64,000 nt of DNA. Source: Mesorhizobium sp. GTDB lineage: Bacteria; Pseudomonadota; Alphaproteobacteria; Rhizobiales; Rhizobiaceae. The stretch lies in contig SAJS01000015.1 in the NCBI GenBank assembly GCA_004017535.1, positions 62,001-126,000 of the forward strand, given 5' to 3'. Within the stretch, counting starts at the first letter, position 1. Every line of letters begins with the position of its first letter. Positions 32,649 to 46,706 of this stretch are shown piece after piece. Under the pieces are notes generated by a model, which did not search any database, was not told the origin of the DNA, and worked only from the letters and a program-made list of their open reading frames with translations. Both the position numbers and the translations under genes were made by a program.

Positions 32649-33938
32649 TCAAGCAGCCCTGCGCAAGGCGTGGAAATAAAACCCGTCGGTGCCACTCAGC
32701 GCCGGCGACAGCGAGATGCCACCGTTGCCGGCAATGCGCGCGGCTCCTTCATGGCCGGGAAAGCGGCTGTCCCAGAGTTGGCGATGATCGACCGGCGCAA
32801 AGCCTTCATGGCGTTCGCGGAACGCCGCGACCTGCTCGCCGTTTTCGGCGTCGAACACCGAGCAGGTGATGTAGGCCAGCAAGCCGCCCGGCCTGACGAA
32901 GGCCTGGGCCGTATCGAGGATCGCCTGCTGCTCTGCCTTGCGGGCATCGAGCTGCCGCTCGGTCAATCGCCATTTGGCGTCCGGGCGGCGACGCCAGGTG
33001 CCGCTGCCGGTGCAGGGCGCGTCGATGAGGACGAGGTCCATATGACCTGAAAGGGGCGCAAGCTCCGCCGGCTTGCTGACGACCTGGACGTTGCGGTTGT
33101 GCGAGCGGCGGATGCGCTCGAAAATCGGCGCCAGCCGCACCTTCTCCGCGTCATGGGCAAAGAGCTGGCCGCGATTGTCCATCTCGGCCGACAGCGCCAG
33201 CGTCTTGCCGCCGGCCCCGGCGCAATAGTCGAGCACCTGCATGCCGGGCTCGGCGCCCGCAAGTGCGGCGGCAAGCTGCGAGCCCTCGTCCTGCACTTCG
33301 AACCAGCCTTTCTGGAAGGCGGGCTCGGCCTGGACGTTCGGGTGCCTGCCGTCGCCATCGATGGGCGGGATGCGGATGCCGTTCGGCGCGATCGCCGCGG
33401 GCGCCGCGCCGGTGCCCCGCAGCTCGGCCAGCACCTTGGCGCGATCGGCCTGGAGCGTATTGACCCTGAGATCCAGCGGAGGGCGCTGCGCCAGGGCGGT
33501 GCCTTCCTCGACCCATGCGTCGCCATAGGCTTGTTCGAGCAGCGGCGCGCACCAGTCCGGGACATCCGCCCGCACGACCTCCGGCGCATCGGCAAGCCTG
33601 CGCTCGGCCGCGACCTTCAGCTCTGCGGCGCTGAGCAGCGGCGGTGCGAACTTGTCGCCGTCCAGCGCATCGTTGAGCGACTGCGCCGTTTGCCCCCATT
33701 CCAGCAGCAGCGCGCCGAAGCCGATGGCGCGCGGCGTGTCGTCGTCGAACAGCCAGCCGGCCGAGCGTTTGCGGCGCAGCGCATCATAGACAATGTTGCC
33801 GATCGCGGCGCGATCGCCGCCGCCGGCGAAGCGATGCGACAGGCCCCAGTCGCGCAGTGCGTCGGCGACCGGCCGGTGACGCCGGCCGATGTCTTCAAGA
33901 ACCTCTATGGCCGCCGCCAGCCTTCCGCCCAATCGCAT
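32649..33938 (-). CDS. RsmB/NOP-type rRNA (cytosine-5)-methyltransferase
   Basis: The protein has 429 residues. The N-terminal helical part has SHRFAGGGDRAAIGNIVYDA. The methyltransferase has VLDYCAGAGGKTLALSAEMD (SAM-binding), DLVLIDAPCTGSGTWRRRPD with the motif IV Cys, and LAYITCSVFDAENGEQVAAF with the motif VI Cys. This cysteine pair is the mark of m5C RNA methyltransferases of the RsmB/Sun group. It should methylate 16S rRNA. Another family member (RsmF) cannot be ruled out from the sequence alone. Confidence 0.88.
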   Translation of the reverse strand: MRLGGRLAAAIEVLEDIGRRHRPVADALRDWGLSHRFAGGGDRAAIGNIVYDALRRKRSAGWLFDDDTPRAIGFGALLLEWGQTAQSLNDALDGDKFAPPLLSAAELKVAAERRLADAPEVVRADVPDWCAPLLEQAYGDAWVEEGTALAQRPPLDLRVNTLQADRAKVLAELRGTGAAPAAIAPNGIRIPPIDGDGRHPNVQAEPAFQKGWFEVQDEGSQLAAALAGAEPGMQVLDYCAGAGGKTLALSAEMDNRGQLFAHDAEKVRLAPIFERIRRSHNRNVQVVSKPAELAPLSGHMDLVLIDAPCTGSGTWRRRPDAKWRLTERQLDARKAEQQAILDTAQAFVRPGGLLAYITCSVFDAENGEQVAAFRERHEGFAPVDHRQLWDSRFPGHEGAARIAGNGGISLSPALSGTDGFYFHALRRAA

Positions 33939-34270
33939 ACCGGTTTCCGTAGCTCCTGCAAATCGGTTCCAGCCGCTCTTAAAGCCTTTCAGGCCAGGAT
34001 TGAAACAATTCTATTCGGCTTGCCGATGAAACAAGGTTTCAGCGCGACGCAATTTCTCCGAACGGTTTTTCCATCGCAAGCGGTGCTGCGAGGAAAACAA
34101 GAACAAGCGATCAGAATATGAAAGGTCCCTAATGTAATTACCAGACATACACAAGCAAGCCTGCCGGCTTAATCTCTCAGCTTTCCAGGTGTTTCCGGCA
34201 GGAATACTCTTCTGGCGGTGATTCGCGACGCGGGAAACGTGGTTTCGACGGATCCTATAAGGAGAGGGCA
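33939..34270. other. Intergenic region upstream of aqpZ
   Basis: About 330 bp between the divergent methyltransferase and aquaporin genes. It has a clear drop in GC near 34100-34150 and ends with GGAGAGGG directly before the aqpZ start. I see no gene; it is expected to hold the two promoters. Confidence 0.4.
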
Positions 34271-34948
34271 ATGAAGACTTATCTGGCAGAAGTTCTCGGC
34301 ACGTTTTTGTTAGTGTTCATCGGCACGGCCTCCGTGGTCACGGGCGGTTTCGGCGGCGCGCTGCCGCTCGGACAGGAAGGCATCGGCCTGGCGTTCGGCA
34401 TCGGCCTCATCGCCGCGGCCTATGCGATCGGCCCGATCTCGGGCGCGCATCTCAATCCGGCAGTGACGCTGGGCGTGTTTCTGGCAGGGCGGATGCCGGC
34501 CAAGGACGTCGTTCCCTACTGGATCGCGCAGATCATCGGCGCCATCATCGCCTCGCTGGCGTTGTGGATCATCGTTTCCGGCCAGGCCGGCGGCCACACC
34601 GGCGGCTTCGGCGCCAATGGCTGGGACGAGGCGAAATGGGGCATGAGCTCGGCCTTCCTGTGGGAGCTGATCGGCACCTTCACCTTCGTCACGGTGATCC
34701 TCGGCGTCACCAACGCCAAGCACACCACCGCCTTTGCCGGCTTGGTGATCGGCCTGACACTGGCCGGCCTGCACTTCGCCATCATCCCGGTTACCGGCAC
34801 GTCGCTCAATCCGGCGCGCTCGATCGGCCCGGCGCTGTTTTCGGGGGGTGCCGCGCTCAGCCAGCTCTGGCTGTTCATCGTCGCGCCGCTGATCGGCGGG
34901 GCGATTGGCGGCGTCGTCGCCAAGGCCGCCATCTTCGAAAAAGACTGA
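34271..34948 (+). CDS. aqpZ: Aquaporin Z
   Basis: The protein has 225 residues. Six membrane helices carry the two NPA boxes: GAHLNPAVTLGVFLAGRM and GTSLNPARSIGPALFSGG, with the selectivity-filter Arg after the second. The start MKTYLAEVLGTFLLVFIGTA is typical. It conducts water, fitting the AqpZ group rather than a glycerol channel. GGAGAGGG precedes the start. It is convergent with katG and shares a strong terminator with it. Confidence 0.95.
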   Translation: MKTYLAEVLGTFLLVFIGTASVVTGGFGGALPLGQEGIGLAFGIGLIAAAYAIGPISGAHLNPAVTLGVFLAGRMPAKDVVPYWIAQIIGAIIASLALWIIVSGQAGGHTGGFGANGWDEAKWGMSSAFLWELIGTFTFVTVILGVTNAKHTTAFAGLVIGLTLAGLHFAIIPVTGTSLNPARSIGPALFSGGAALSQLWLFIVAPLIGGAIGGVVAKAAIFEKD

Positions 34949-34963
34949 CAGCCCCGGAGAAAC

Positions 34964-35000
34964 GCAAAAAAGGCGCGGGCATGACCCGCGCCTTTTTTGC
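34964..35000. terminator. Bidirectional terminator between aqpZ and katG
   Basis: Arms GCAAAAAAGGCGCGGG (34964-34979) and CCCGCGCCTTTTTTGC (34985-35000) are exact reverse complements with a 5-nt loop. A/T tracts on both sides make it work in both directions. It lies 15 bp after aqpZ and 15 bp after katG. Confidence 0.95.
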
Positions 35001-35015
35001 TTGAGAGGAACGACA

Positions 35016-38306
<3,291 letters not shown>

Positions 38307-38448
38307 AGCAGGCTGGAACATGCCGCGGGATCGCCGTGAGCCCACAATCCGGGAAACAAGCAGCGTCACACAATCCGGCCGGCGCACCGATATTGGCGAC
38401 ACCGACTGCCCACTGGGTCCGTGATGGTCTTGCCGCACGTGGCCGCCT

Positions 38449-39801
38449 CTATCTCATCGCGAACAGTTCCTGGTGAAACCGCTCATCCACGGGCAATCCT
38501 TGTGCCGCAAAATCCTTCCGCAGCGCTTCACCGAAGCCTGCAGGACCGCAGAACCAGATGCTGGCGATGCGCCATTCCGGCACTTCAGCACGGATGCGGT
38601 CACCGGTCAGGCGCCCATCGCGAGCGTCGACAAAGACATGCAGGCGGATGTTCGCGGCCTCGGCGTCCGCCTTCAGCTTGGCAATCGCTTTCTCATCATA
38701 GTCCGCTGTCGTATGAAACAGGTCGACCGCCGGCAATAATTGCTCCCGCTTTGCCTGCCGCTCCAGCGCAATATGCTTCATGCCGGCAATAAAGGGCGTG
38801 ATGCCGATGCCGCCGCCGATCCAGATTTGCCGGGGCTGACCATTCTCGAAGTCGAAACAGCCATATGGCCCTTCGATCCTCACATGTTGTCCGACGCTCA
38901 GCTTCTGGCGCAGCCGGCTGGTGTGATCTCCCAATTCCTTGGTGACAAACGTGATCTTGCGATCTCCGTCGTTCCAGCCGCAGGCGATTGTGTAGGGGTG
39001 CGCGCCTTCGGAGCTGTCCGATGTCGCGAAGGCGAACTGCCCTGGCTTGTGACCCGGCCACCCCTGCGGCACCTCGATCTCGGTCTCGAGGACTCGCACC
39101 CCGGGATAATAATGAAGCGAGATGATCGTGCCCTGCACCTCCCGCCCTGCGCCCACGCGGGGGAGCAGCACGATCGCCGCCCCATAAGTACCCGCCGCCA
39201 GGAGCAGCGCCAGGACCACGCCGATCGGCGAAGTCCAATAGTTGAACTGGGTCAGCACGACAGCGTGAAAGACCAGCACGAGATAAGCGACGGCGAGAAG
39301 ACGATGCGTCTTATAGAAAAGCCGGTAGGGAAAATACCTGACCAATGCCAATGCGATCAGCAGCACCGCGACATAGAAGGCCCATTCGCCCACCCCTTCC
39401 GCCGAACCGCGCAAGCTCATGAAGAGCGCCTCGACCGGGTTTTCCACCGCCGGCCTTTCGCCGCGTGCCGGACGCTCGAGCAAGCCCCATCCCACCGCCC
39501 ATTTCGGTGCTTGGCTCCAAAGCCAATGAGCCACGGAGACGACCAGGGCCGTGATGCCGAGCCACTTGTGCAAACGATACATCTTGTCCAACCCGCCGAA
39601 CCAGCGCTCCGGCCAGCGCGGCCGCAGCGCCAGGATCATCGCGACGCTCATCACGCCCATGGCTACGACACCGCTGTACTGGACCATCGCATCGCGCAGA
39701 GCCATGAATCCCTCCGGCTGCAATGCCGAAGGTTCTGCCGCCAGCCACAGGATGCTCAGCAGGGCGAGCAGCCCCCACAATGCGATCTTGATGTGCCGCA
39801 T
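38449..39801 (-). CDS. Ferric-reductase-like transmembrane flavoprotein
   Basis: The protein has 450 residues. The N-terminal half (about 1-210) has six or seven membrane helices with histidine pairs (MYRLHKWLGITALVVSVAHW and LFYKTHRLLAVAYLVLVFHA), suggesting two heme b sites. The C-terminal half is a ferredoxin-reductase-like module: HPYTIACGWN for FAD, VRIEGPYGCFDFENGQP, then IWIGGGIGITPFIAGM for NAD(P)H. It likely passes electrons across the membrane to iron or another acceptor. It is a single gene. Confidence 0.9.
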   Translation of the reverse strand: MRHIKIALWGLLALLSILWLAAEPSALQPEGFMALRDAMVQYSGVVAMGVMSVAMILALRPRWPERWFGGLDKMYRLHKWLGITALVVSVAHWLWSQAPKWAVGWGLLERPARGERPAVENPVEALFMSLRGSAEGVGEWAFYVAVLLIALALVRYFPYRLFYKTHRLLAVAYLVLVFHAVVLTQFNYWTSPIGVVLALLLAAGTYGAAIVLLPRVGAGREVQGTIISLHYYPGVRVLETEIEVPQGWPGHKPGQFAFATSDSSEGAHPYTIACGWNDGDRKITFVTKELGDHTSRLRQKLSVGQHVRIEGPYGCFDFENGQPRQIWIGGGIGITPFIAGMKHIALERQAKREQLLPAVDLFHTTADYDEKAIAKLKADAEAANIRLHVFVDARDGRLTGDRIRAEVPEWRIASIWFCGPAGFGEALRKDFAAQGLPVDERFHQELFAMR

Positions 39802-39956
39802 GGTCTTCCCCGGAAAGTCAGGGCTTGTATCCAGCGCGGCGCCGCGCGGACGTCATTGACATCGATCAAGCGCCGCCACGATTTGTGCCGCAGCGCTCCG
39901 CGATTTGAGGCGAGCAGAAAGGAGGCGGCCACCCTGGCGCCAGATCGCACCGCCCC

Positions 39957-40193
39957 TCACGCGCCGGTGGAGGTGATCATTACCGTCGAGAAGACGGACT
40001 CGCACACCAGCGACGCGCCGGGCCAGCGCCTCGGCGTGATCGAGCACCACAAAGATAGTAATGAACATAACGGCGCTCGACAGCGCCCCCACGGTATCCT
40101 GGCGTTCAGCGCCCCTTCGTCAACCGAAACGCCGCTGGCCCTAACCGCGAGAGCCAGCGCCAGCGCGGCCAACGGCATCGTGTAGGACGGCAC
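39957..40193 (-). pseudogene. Remnant of a ChaA-like Ca2+/Na+:H+ antiporter
   Basis: The minus-strand frame from 40193 gives MPSYTMPLAALALALAVRAS. The neighbouring frame from 40092 gives GALSSAVMFITIFVVLDHAE and ALARRVAG. Returning to the first frame, SLVCESVFSTVMITSTG follows. Joined, this resembles the ChaA start (hydrophobic, then FxVVxHAExLAxRxGE) and a later DTxYSxIMIxTGG segment, with the helix between them missing. Two frame changes and a deletion make it non-functional. The assignment is from memory of E. coli ChaA. Nothing else is seen in 39802-40228. Confidence 0.5.
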
Positions 40194-40228
40194 CGACCGG
40201 GCGAGTCATCCATCCCTGGGCGCACCGT

Positions 40229-40852
40229 TCAAAACATGATTGGGGACCAGGCGCCATTGTGGGCGTCGAATGTGTCGATGGCTCTGCGAACCGCCCCACA
40301 GAATTTTTCCAGAAGCTCCGGCTCGTTGCCCAGCCGGCGGCGCAGTGAGAAGGGCACTTCCAGCTGTGCGCCTTTTCCCGTCAATCCGCGATTGACGATG
40401 TTCGAATCCTGGATGCCCGGAAAGGGATGGTTGTCCATTTGCGTCTGGAAGCCCGCCTCCTGCAGGCGCCAGGCTATCTCCGAAACCAACGCGGCGTCCT
40501 TGCCGCCTAGGTAGACCGTCGCGAGATCGTCGCGATCCTGACGGCCGTGGATGGCGACGACGGTGGACTTCGTCCGCAACAGGTCCAGCGCAGTTGCCTC
40601 GTCAAAGTTCCTGGACGTTATGTGCAGCTCCCGGTTGCTTTCCGGCATCAGTCCTTCAAAGCAATACATGTCGAGATCGCCGCCGGCTATCGTATCGGTG
40701 ATTAGGGAGGTGCGAGGCTCGATCTTGCCGCCATGCGGGGCCATGACGAGCGCACCGCCGGTTCGCGCGCCGCGCCCGACGACGATGCGATAATCCACGT
40801 TTTCGATCTTGGCGGCTCTCAGCGCAGCGAAATTGGGAAACTCGTTGTCCAT
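40229..40852 (-). CDS. Poly-gamma-glutamate hydrolase family protein
   Basis: The protein has 207 residues. The motifs GALVMAPHGGKIEPRTSLIT, DMYCFEGLMPESNRELHITS, TVVAIHGRQDRD and LTGKGAQLEVPFSLRR are the zinc-peptidase signatures of the PghP/phage replication family (PF05908). The conserved HGG, Glu and His could bind zinc. It could cut gamma-glutamyl chains. No signal peptide is visible. It follows the acyl-CoA synthetase gene on the same strand with a 10-bp gap. Confidence 0.85.
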   Translation of the reverse strand: MDNEFPNFAALRAAKIENVDYRIVVGRGARTGGALVMAPHGGKIEPRTSLITDTIAGGDLDMYCFEGLMPESNRELHITSRNFDEATALDLLRTKSTVVAIHGRQDRDDLATVYLGGKDAALVSEIAWRLQEAGFQTQMDNHPFPGIQDSNIVNRGLTGKGAQLEVPFSLRRRLGNEPELLEKFCGAVRRAIDTFDAHNGAWSPIMF

Positions 40853-40862
40853 AAATGCCGTT

Positions 40863-42629
40863 TCACGCCGTCTTCTGCGCCACCAACCCGAGTTCCTCCA
40901 CCATCGCCTCGCGCATCAGGAATTTCTGCGGCTTGCCGGTCACCGTCATCGGCAATTCGGTGCGGAAACGGATGTGGCGCGGCACCTTGTAATGCGCGAT
41001 CTGGCCGGCGCAGAAGGCCTTGATTTCCTCGGCGGTGGCGATCTGGCCGGGCTTCAGCACGATCCAGGCGCAGAGCTCCTCGCCATATTTGTCGTCCGGA
41101 ATGCCGAAGACCTGCACTTCCTTGACCTTGGGATGGCGATAAAGGAATTCCTCGACCTCGCGCGGATAGACATTCTCGCCGCCGCGGATGACCATGTCCT
41201 TCACCCGGCCGACGATGTTGCAATAGCCCTCGGCGTCGATCGTTGCGAGGTCGCCGGTGTGCATCCAGCCCTCGGCATCGATCGCCTCGCGGGTTTTTTC
41301 GGCGTCGTCCCAATAGCCCTTCATCACCGAATAGCCGCGCGTGCAGAGTTCGCCAGGTTCGCCGACCGCGACGGTCGCGCCATCCGCGCCGATCGCCTTC
41401 ACCTCGACATGCGGGTGGATGCGGCCGACCGTGGAGACGCGCTTTTCAAGCGGGTCATCGACACTGCTCTGGAAGGAGACCGGGCTGGTCTCGGTCATGC
41501 CATAGGCGATGGTCACCTCAGACATGTGCATGAGCGACACCACCTTCTTCATCACCTCGATCGGGCATGGCGAGCCGGCCATGATACCGGTGCGCAGGCT
41601 GGAGAGGTCGAAGCCGGCGAAATCGGCATGGTCGAGCATGGCGACGAACATGGTCGGCACGCCATAGAGCCCGGTGCAGCGCTCCTGCGCGACCGCCTCC
41701 AGCGTCGCGCCGGCATCGAAGCCCTCGCCCGGGAAAACCATGGTCGCGCCCTTCGACACGCAGCCCATCGTGCCCATCGACATGCCGAAGCAATGGTAGA
41801 GCGGCACCGGGATGCAGAGCCGGTCATCGACGGTGAGTTTTATGGCCGAGGTGACGAAATTGCCGTTGTTTACGATGTTGGTATGCGTCAGCGTCGCGCC
41901 CTTCGGCGCGCCGGTCGTGCCGCTGGTGAACTGGATGTTGATGGCATCTGCAGGCTTCAGGCTCTCCGAGATCCGATCGAGACTGTCGTGCTCGTCGCGG
42001 CAGGCCATGGCCAGCACGTCGCCGAAATTGAACATGCCTGGCGAGTTGTCATCGCCCATGCGGATGACGATCTTCAGCGCCGGCAGCTTCTTCGCCTTGA
42101 GCTTGCCGGGCTCCGCCTTAGCGATCTCCGGCGCCAGCGTCTCAATCATGCCGAGATAGTCGGATGTCTTGAACTGGGCCGCCGTGACCAGCGCCTTGCA
42201 GCCGACCTTGTTGAGCGCATATTCCAGCTCGGTCAGCCGATAGGCCGGGTTGATGTTGACCAGGATGAGGCCGATGCGGGCGGTGGCAAACTGCGTCACC
42301 AGCCATTCCCAGCGGTTCGGCGACCAGATGCCGACGCGGTCGCCTTTTTCCAGCCCAAGCGCCAGGAAACCGGCGGCCAGGGCGTCGACCGCATCCGAGA
42401 GCTCGCTCCAGGTGAAGCGCTTGTCCTGACCGACGAAGACGGCGGCGTCGAGCGTGGCGTATTTGCTCACCGTATCGGAGAACAGCTCCGGAATGGTCTT
42501 GTTGAGCAAAGGCACTGACCGGTCGCCCGAGACATGCGCCTTGCCGCCGGCCGGGGCAATAAAGGTGCCGCTCGCGCGATACCCGCGCAAATTGGTGGCG
42601 TTCATAAGCTCGTCGAGTTTGATCGCCAT
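40863..42629 (-). CDS. AMP-binding fatty acyl-CoA synthetase-like enzyme
   Basis: The protein has 588 residues. The AMP-binding P-loop is [20 protein letters not shown], then [19 protein letters not shown], and the hinge/C-terminal motif [20 protein letters not shown]. The Lys in [14 protein letters not shown] is the catalytic lysine. It activates a carboxylate (probably a medium or long fatty acid) with ATP and CoA. It is not near a beta-oxidation cluster. The start could be ATG 42629 or the in-frame ATG nine codons later. Confidence 0.92.
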   Translation of the reverse strand: MAIKLDELMNATNLRGYRASGTFIAPAGGKAHVSGDRSVPLLNKTIPELFSDTVSKYATLDAAVFVGQDKRFTWSELSDAVDALAAGFLALGLEKGDRVGIWSPNRWEWLVTQFATARIGLILVNINPAYRLTELEYALNKVGCKALVTAAQFKTSDYLGMIETLAPEIAKAEPGKLKAKKLPALKIVIRMGDDNSPGMFNFGDVLAMACRDEHDSLDRISESLKPADAINIQFTSGTTGAPKGATLTHTNIVNNGNFVTSAIKLTVDDRLCIPVPLYHCFGMSMGTMGCVSKGATMVFPGEGFDAGATLEAVAQERCTGLYGVPTMFVAMLDHADFAGFDLSSLRTGIMAGSPCPIEVMKKVVSLMHMSEVTIAYGMTETSPVSFQSSVDDPLEKRVSTVGRIHPHVEVKAIGADGATVAVGEPGELCTRGYSVMKGYWDDAEKTREAIDAEGWMHTGDLATIDAEGYCNIVGRVKDMVIRGGENVYPREVEEFLYRHPKVKEVQVFGIPDDKYGEELCAWIVLKPGQIATAEEIKAFCAGQIAHYKVPRHIRFRTELPMTVTGKPQKFLMREAMVEELGLVAQKTA

Positions 42630-42702
42630 CGCCGTTTCCTCCCGGGATGATTGACCCTATCAGCCTGCAAAGGCGGTGGAAACCCGCCGAAGGTAGGGAG
42701 GG

Positions 42703-43401
42703 CTAACCAACCAAGGCGCCCATCTTTGCAGCGATTTCCCGCAACCGCGCCTCATCCTCCGCGCCGCGTTGCTTCTTCGAAGCGACCAAACAGGCCTGCG
42801 ACTTCAGGATCGTACCATCGCCCAGCACCTTGAGGTGGTTGGCGCGCAGCGTCGAGCCGGTGGTGGTGATGTCGACGATGACGTCCGCCAGGCCGGCGGC
42901 CGGCGCGCCTTCGGTGGCGCCGAGACTTTCGACGATGCGGTAGACCTGGATGCCGTGCTTGAGCGAAAAGAACTGCTGCGTCAGCCGCCAGTATTTGGTG
43001 GCGATCCGCAGCCGCCGGCCGTGGCGCTGGCGGAAATCGGCGGCGACATCGTCGAGGTCGGCCATCGTGTCGACATCGAGCCAGATGTCGGGAACGGCAA
43101 CGACGACATCGGCATGGCCGAAGCCGAGGCGGGCGACGATCTCGGCGCGCGCTTCCCAGTCGGCGAGGTTCTCGCGCAACAGGTCCTCGCCGGTGATGCC
43201 GAGATCGACCGACCCTTGCCCGATCTCGCCGGCGATCTCGAATGCGGACAGGAAGGCCACCTCGACATTGTCGAGGCCGTCGATACGCGCGCGGTATTTG
43301 CGGTCGTCCTCCGGCAGCTTGACGGCCAGGCCGGCCTTGGCCAGCACTTCGAGGGACTGCTCCTTGAGACGGCCTTTCGACGGGATCGCCAGCGTGATCA
43401 T
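42703..43401 (-). CDS. hisG: ATP phosphoribosyltransferase, short form
   Basis: The protein has 232 residues, the short HisG that lacks the regulatory ACT-like domain. The motif [20 protein letters not shown] is the start, and [20 protein letters not shown] is the PRPP-binding loop. It catalyses the first step of histidine synthesis and needs HisZ as regulatory partner. Its start overlaps the hisZ stop (43398-43401), so the two subunits are coupled. Confidence 0.96.
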   Translation of the reverse strand: MITLAIPSKGRLKEQSLEVLAKAGLAVKLPEDDRKYRARIDGLDNVEVAFLSAFEIAGEIGQGSVDLGITGEDLLRENLADWEARAEIVARLGFGHADVVVAVPDIWLDVDTMADLDDVAADFRQRHGRRLRIATKYWRLTQQFFSLKHGIQVYRIVESLGATEGAPAAGLADVIVDITTTGSTLRANHLKVLGDGTILKSQACLVASKKQRGAEDEARLREIAAKMGALVG

Positions 43402-44516
43402 TTGGCGCTCTCCCGCAAGGCTTCGATGCGGTCGAGCCAGACCGAGAAGCCGACGCCGGGGATGGGCTTCTTGGCGCCAAGCAGCGTCAGCAACCGGTCG
43501 TAACGGCCGCCGCCGACAAGCGGACGATCGCCTCCCTGGACAGCGATCTCGAAGACGAGGCCGGTATAATAGTCGAGCGGACGGCCGAAGGCGGCGTCGT
43601 AACGGATGTGCGCCGCGGGCAGCCCATGCGCCTCGATCGCGTTGGCGCGGGCCGCGAAATTCTCCAGCGCCGGTCCCAGCGACAGGCCGGCATCGGCGGC
43701 GAATTTTTCAAGCGCCGCGGTCGCGCCGCTGAGCGCGACGTCGATCTCGAGAAAACCCTTCAGCGCCGAAAAGGCGTCATCGGACAGGCGCACACTGCGC
43801 AACTGCGCTTTCTCGATCAGCCGGCGCGCAATATCGGCCGGAGCCCGGCCGCCGGAAGCCGACAGACCGGCCTCCTCCATGCCTTCGGCAATGTGCGCGG
43901 CGAGGCCTTCCTGATCGCCGTCGAGCACCAGCAAGGCGACGGGACCGGAGAGCTGACTGTTGCGCGGCGGATTGGCGAGATCGGCAAGGGCCGCTTCCAG
44001 CATCGGCGCCGAACCGAAGGCACGGGCCAGCCGCATGCGCCAGCCGCGCGGCAGGCCGAGCGCCGCCAGCACAGCCTCGAACAAAGTCTGGTCGCCAAGC
44101 GTGATGGCGAGGGGCTGTCCAGGCAGCACCAGCGACAGCAGCGCATGCGCGTCGGCCAGCGAGCGGGCATCGGCGGCGGCGATATCACTGTCGCCGAGAT
44201 CCTCGATGCCGGCCTGGAAGAACTCGTTTCCGCCGTCGCGGCGCTGGCGGAACACCTCGCCGAGATAGGAGTAGCGGCGCGGCGTGCCGGCCTGGCTGGC
44301 GATGTGGTCGAGGCAGACCGGAATGGTGAATTCGGGCCGCAGGCACAAAGTCTTGCCGGTCTCGCTTTCGGTCAGGAAGATGCGTCGGCGCAGGTCTTCG
44401 CCCGCCATATCGAGGAACGGATCGGCCGGCTGCAGCACGGCGACTTCGACCGCGTGCGTGTCGCGGACGGCGAAGAGTTTCGTGATGTCGGCGGCGATGG
44501 CGGGGCGGGAGGTCAT
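43398..44516 (-). CDS. hisZ: ATP phosphoribosyltransferase regulatory subunit
   Basis: The protein has 372 residues. It is a HisS-like paralogue: [20 protein letters not shown], then [20 protein letters not shown], and the end [19 protein letters not shown]. It lacks the anticodon-binding domain, as expected of HisZ, and gives HisG its feedback control by histidine. Its ATG is preceded by a RIME-type palindrome that separates it from hisS. Confidence 0.95.
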   Translation of the reverse strand: MTSRPAIAADITKLFAVRDTHAVEVAVLQPADPFLDMAGEDLRRRIFLTESETGKTLCLRPEFTIPVCLDHIASQAGTPRRYSYLGEVFRQRRDGGNEFFQAGIEDLGDSDIAAADARSLADAHALLSLVLPGQPLAITLGDQTLFEAVLAALGLPRGWRMRLARAFGSAPMLEAALADLANPPRNSQLSGPVALLVLDGDQEGLAAHIAEGMEEAGLSASGGRAPADIARRLIEKAQLRSVRLSDDAFSALKGFLEIDVALSGATAALEKFAADAGLSLGPALENFAARANAIEAHGLPAAHIRYDAAFGRPLDYYTGLVFEIAVQGGDRPLVGGGRYDRLLTLLGAKKPIPGVGFSVWLDRIEALRESAK

Positions 44517-44535
44517 GGATAAGTTGGGCGCGAGG

Positions 44536-44695
44536 CCCCCCTCTCTGTCCTGCCGGACATCTCCCCCTCAAGGAGGGAGATCGGCAGTTCGGGCGCCGCG
44601 CCTCCTCCTGCAACGGCGAAAATTGGCGAAAGCATGCGCGACATCCAATCTCCCCCCTTGAGGGGGAGATGGCCGGCAGGCCAGAGAGGGGGGCT
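44536..44695. repeat. RIME-type palindromic element between hisS and hisZ
   Basis: The left arm CTGTCCTGCCGGACATCTCC and the right arm with GGAGATGGCCGGCAGGCCAG are inverted copies about 65 bp apart. The same family is at 53121-53279. These Rhizobium intergenic mosaic elements form large hairpins in RNA. The element touches the hisS stop, so it may affect hisS-hisZ read-through. Confidence 0.8.
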
Positions 44696-46239
44696 CAAGC
44701 GCCACCCTTCGCGCGGTCAGCGGCGTGCGCCGCCAGGATCTTCTTCACCTCGCCAACCAGATCGCCTTCGGCCACCGTCACCTGCGCCGGCCGCGCGGCG
44801 CGCCATTCGGCGTTGTCGGTGATTTCCGCCGAAAGGCGCGCGCCTTCGATCAGGTCCTTGATCTGCACCTCGCCCTTGGCGCGCTCGTCGCCGCCCTGGA
44901 TGATGGCGACCGGGCTGCCGCGGCGGTCGGCATATTTGAGCTGCGCCTTCATGCCGGCGCCGCCGAGATACATTTCCGAGCGGATGCCGGCGGCACGCAG
45001 GTCCGCAACCATCTTCTGGTAGCGGCCGAGGCTTTCCGTATCCTTGTCCATGACCAGCACGACGACCGGGGCGATGACATCGGAGGTATCCAGCTTGCCG
45101 AGGTTCTTCAGCGCCGTCATCAGCCGCGAGACGCCGATCGAAAAACCGGTCGCCGGCACCGGCTCGCCGCGGAAGCGCGAGACCAGCCCATCATAACGGC
45201 CGCCGCCGCCGACCGATCCGAAGCGCACGATCTGGCCTTCGTCGTTGGGGATTTCGGCCAGCAGTTCGGCCTCGAAGACAGGGCCGGTGTAGTATTCCAG
45301 GCCGCGCACGACGGAGGGGTCGATCAATATCTTAGTCTCGTCGTAGCCAGCGGCTGCACAGAGCAGTTGTATCTGATCAAGCTCGTCGCAACCCTGCATC
45401 ACCAGAGGGGTCTGTTCGAAGCCGCGACGCAGATTGTCGACAGTAAGGCCGTTAGCAACCCCGCTGCTGCCCGATCCCTGGGCCTTCCAACCAGTGATGT
45501 TTAACAACTGCGAGATCTGACTGTCGGAAAGACCTGCGCCTTTGGTGAAATCTCCCTCGCCTTCCTTGCCGCCGTCCCAGCGGCCCTTTCCAAGCAAAAG
45601 TTGAATGTCCTCAAGTGCGAACTTGTCCAGCTTGTCGATGGCGCGCAGCACTGTCAGCCGGCGTCCGGCATTCTGGTCACCGCCAAGGCCGATCGCCTCC
45701 AGCACGCCGTCGAGCACCTTGCGGTTGTTGACGCGGATGACATAGTCGCCGCGCTTGATGCCGAGCGCTTCCATGACGTCGGCCATCATCATCGCCATCT
45801 CGGCGTCGGCGGCGACGCCTGGCGTGCCGATCGTGTCGGCGTCGAACTGCATGAACTGGCGGAAGCGGCCGGGGCCGGGCTTCTCGTTGCGGAACACCCA
45901 GCCGGAGCGATAACTGCGATAAGGCTTCGGCAGCTTGTCAAAGTTTTCGGCGACGAAGCGCGCCGTCGGGGCGGTCAGGTCGTAGCGTAGCGACAGCCAC
46001 TGGTCGTCGTCGTCCTGGAAGGAGAACACGCCTTCGTTCGGCCGATCCTGGTCGGGCAGGAATTTTCCCAGAGCATCGGTGTATTCGATCATCGGCTGGT
46101 CGACCGGCTCGAAGCCGTAAAGCTCATAGACCGAGCGGATGGTCGCCATCATCTTTTCGACGGCGCGGATGTCTTCGGCGCTGCGGTCGGCAAAACCGCG
46201 CGGCAGCCGCGCTTTCGTCTTTTCGGATTTGTCGGCCAT
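44695..46239 (-). CDS. hisS: Histidyl-tRNA synthetase
   Basis: The protein has 514 residues from ATG 46237-46239; the frame is open to 46665 but that part is of intergenic-repeat origin. Class II motifs are present: motif 2 region [20 protein letters not shown], the histidine A motif [17 protein letters not shown], and motif 3 with [16 protein letters not shown]. The anticodon domain ends the protein. It charges tRNA-His. It leads the hisS-hisZ-hisG cluster on the minus strand. Confidence 0.97.
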   Translation of the reverse strand: MADKSEKTKARLPRGFADRSAEDIRAVEKMMATIRSVYELYGFEPVDQPMIEYTDALGKFLPDQDRPNEGVFSFQDDDDQWLSLRYDLTAPTARFVAENFDKLPKPYRSYRSGWVFRNEKPGPGRFRQFMQFDADTIGTPGVAADAEMAMMMADVMEALGIKRGDYVIRVNNRKVLDGVLEAIGLGGDQNAGRRLTVLRAIDKLDKFALEDIQLLLGKGRWDGGKEGEGDFTKGAGLSDSQISQLLNITGWKAQGSGSSGVANGLTVDNLRRGFEQTPLVMQGCDELDQIQLLCAAAGYDETKILIDPSVVRGLEYYTGPVFEAELLAEIPNDEGQIVRFGSVGGGGRYDGLVSRFRGEPVPATGFSIGVSRLMTALKNLGKLDTSDVIAPVVVLVMDKDTESLGRYQKMVADLRAAGIRSEMYLGGAGMKAQLKYADRRGSPVAIIQGGDERAKGEVQIKDLIEGARLSAEITDNAEWRAARPAQVTVAEGDLVGEVKKILAAHAADRAKGGA

Positions 46240-46369
46240 GGGGTCGGTCTTTTCGTTAAGTAAACACTGGCTTATCGGGAGCGGGCGTGTCCTAACCCAT
46301 GCCAAGTGGTGCGGCAAGCGTTTGCAGACCTGCAGGAAACAGTTCGATAGTTTGCAAGCGCCGCGCCGC

Positions 46370-46541
46370 CCCTCATCCGCCTGCCGGCACCTTCTCCCCG
46401 TATAGTGACGGGGAGAAGGAGGAAGCTTCGGCGCCGGCGCGACAGCTCCAGCGTTGACGACTGGCGAAACCCGCGGCGCCAGCGTCCTTCTCCCCGTCAC
46501 TATACGGGGAGAAGTGGCCGGCAGGGCGATGAGGGGCAGCG
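46370..46541. repeat. Intergenic palindrome (CCTTCTCCCCGT type) upstream of hisS
   Basis: CACCTTCTCCCCGTATAGTG at 46389-46408 has an inverted partner in CACTATACGGGGAGAAG at 46498-46514, and the outer parts CCTCATCCGCCTGCCGG and CCGGCAGGGCGATGAGG also pair. The composite element has a long inverted repeat with about 75 bp of unique sequence inside. It occupies much of the 467-bp region between hisS and the small membrane gene. Confidence 0.8.
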
Positions 46542-46706
46542 CGGAGCGAGCGAACATTAGCGTCGGTCTTGGCTTCGGATGTTTTGCGGTTCCAGCCCAT
46601 ATCTCGAAACAAACCACACCAAAACGAAACAATTCCGCCACCAGCGCGGCATGCTGCCGACACAATCGACGACGATAAAGCGCGTCGAAACAAGGGGTTC
46701 GGGGCC

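Noticed and set aside
40809-42518. A 569-codon plus-strand frame opposite the acyl-CoA synthetase
   Set aside because: Shadow of a gene with complete AMP-binding motifs.
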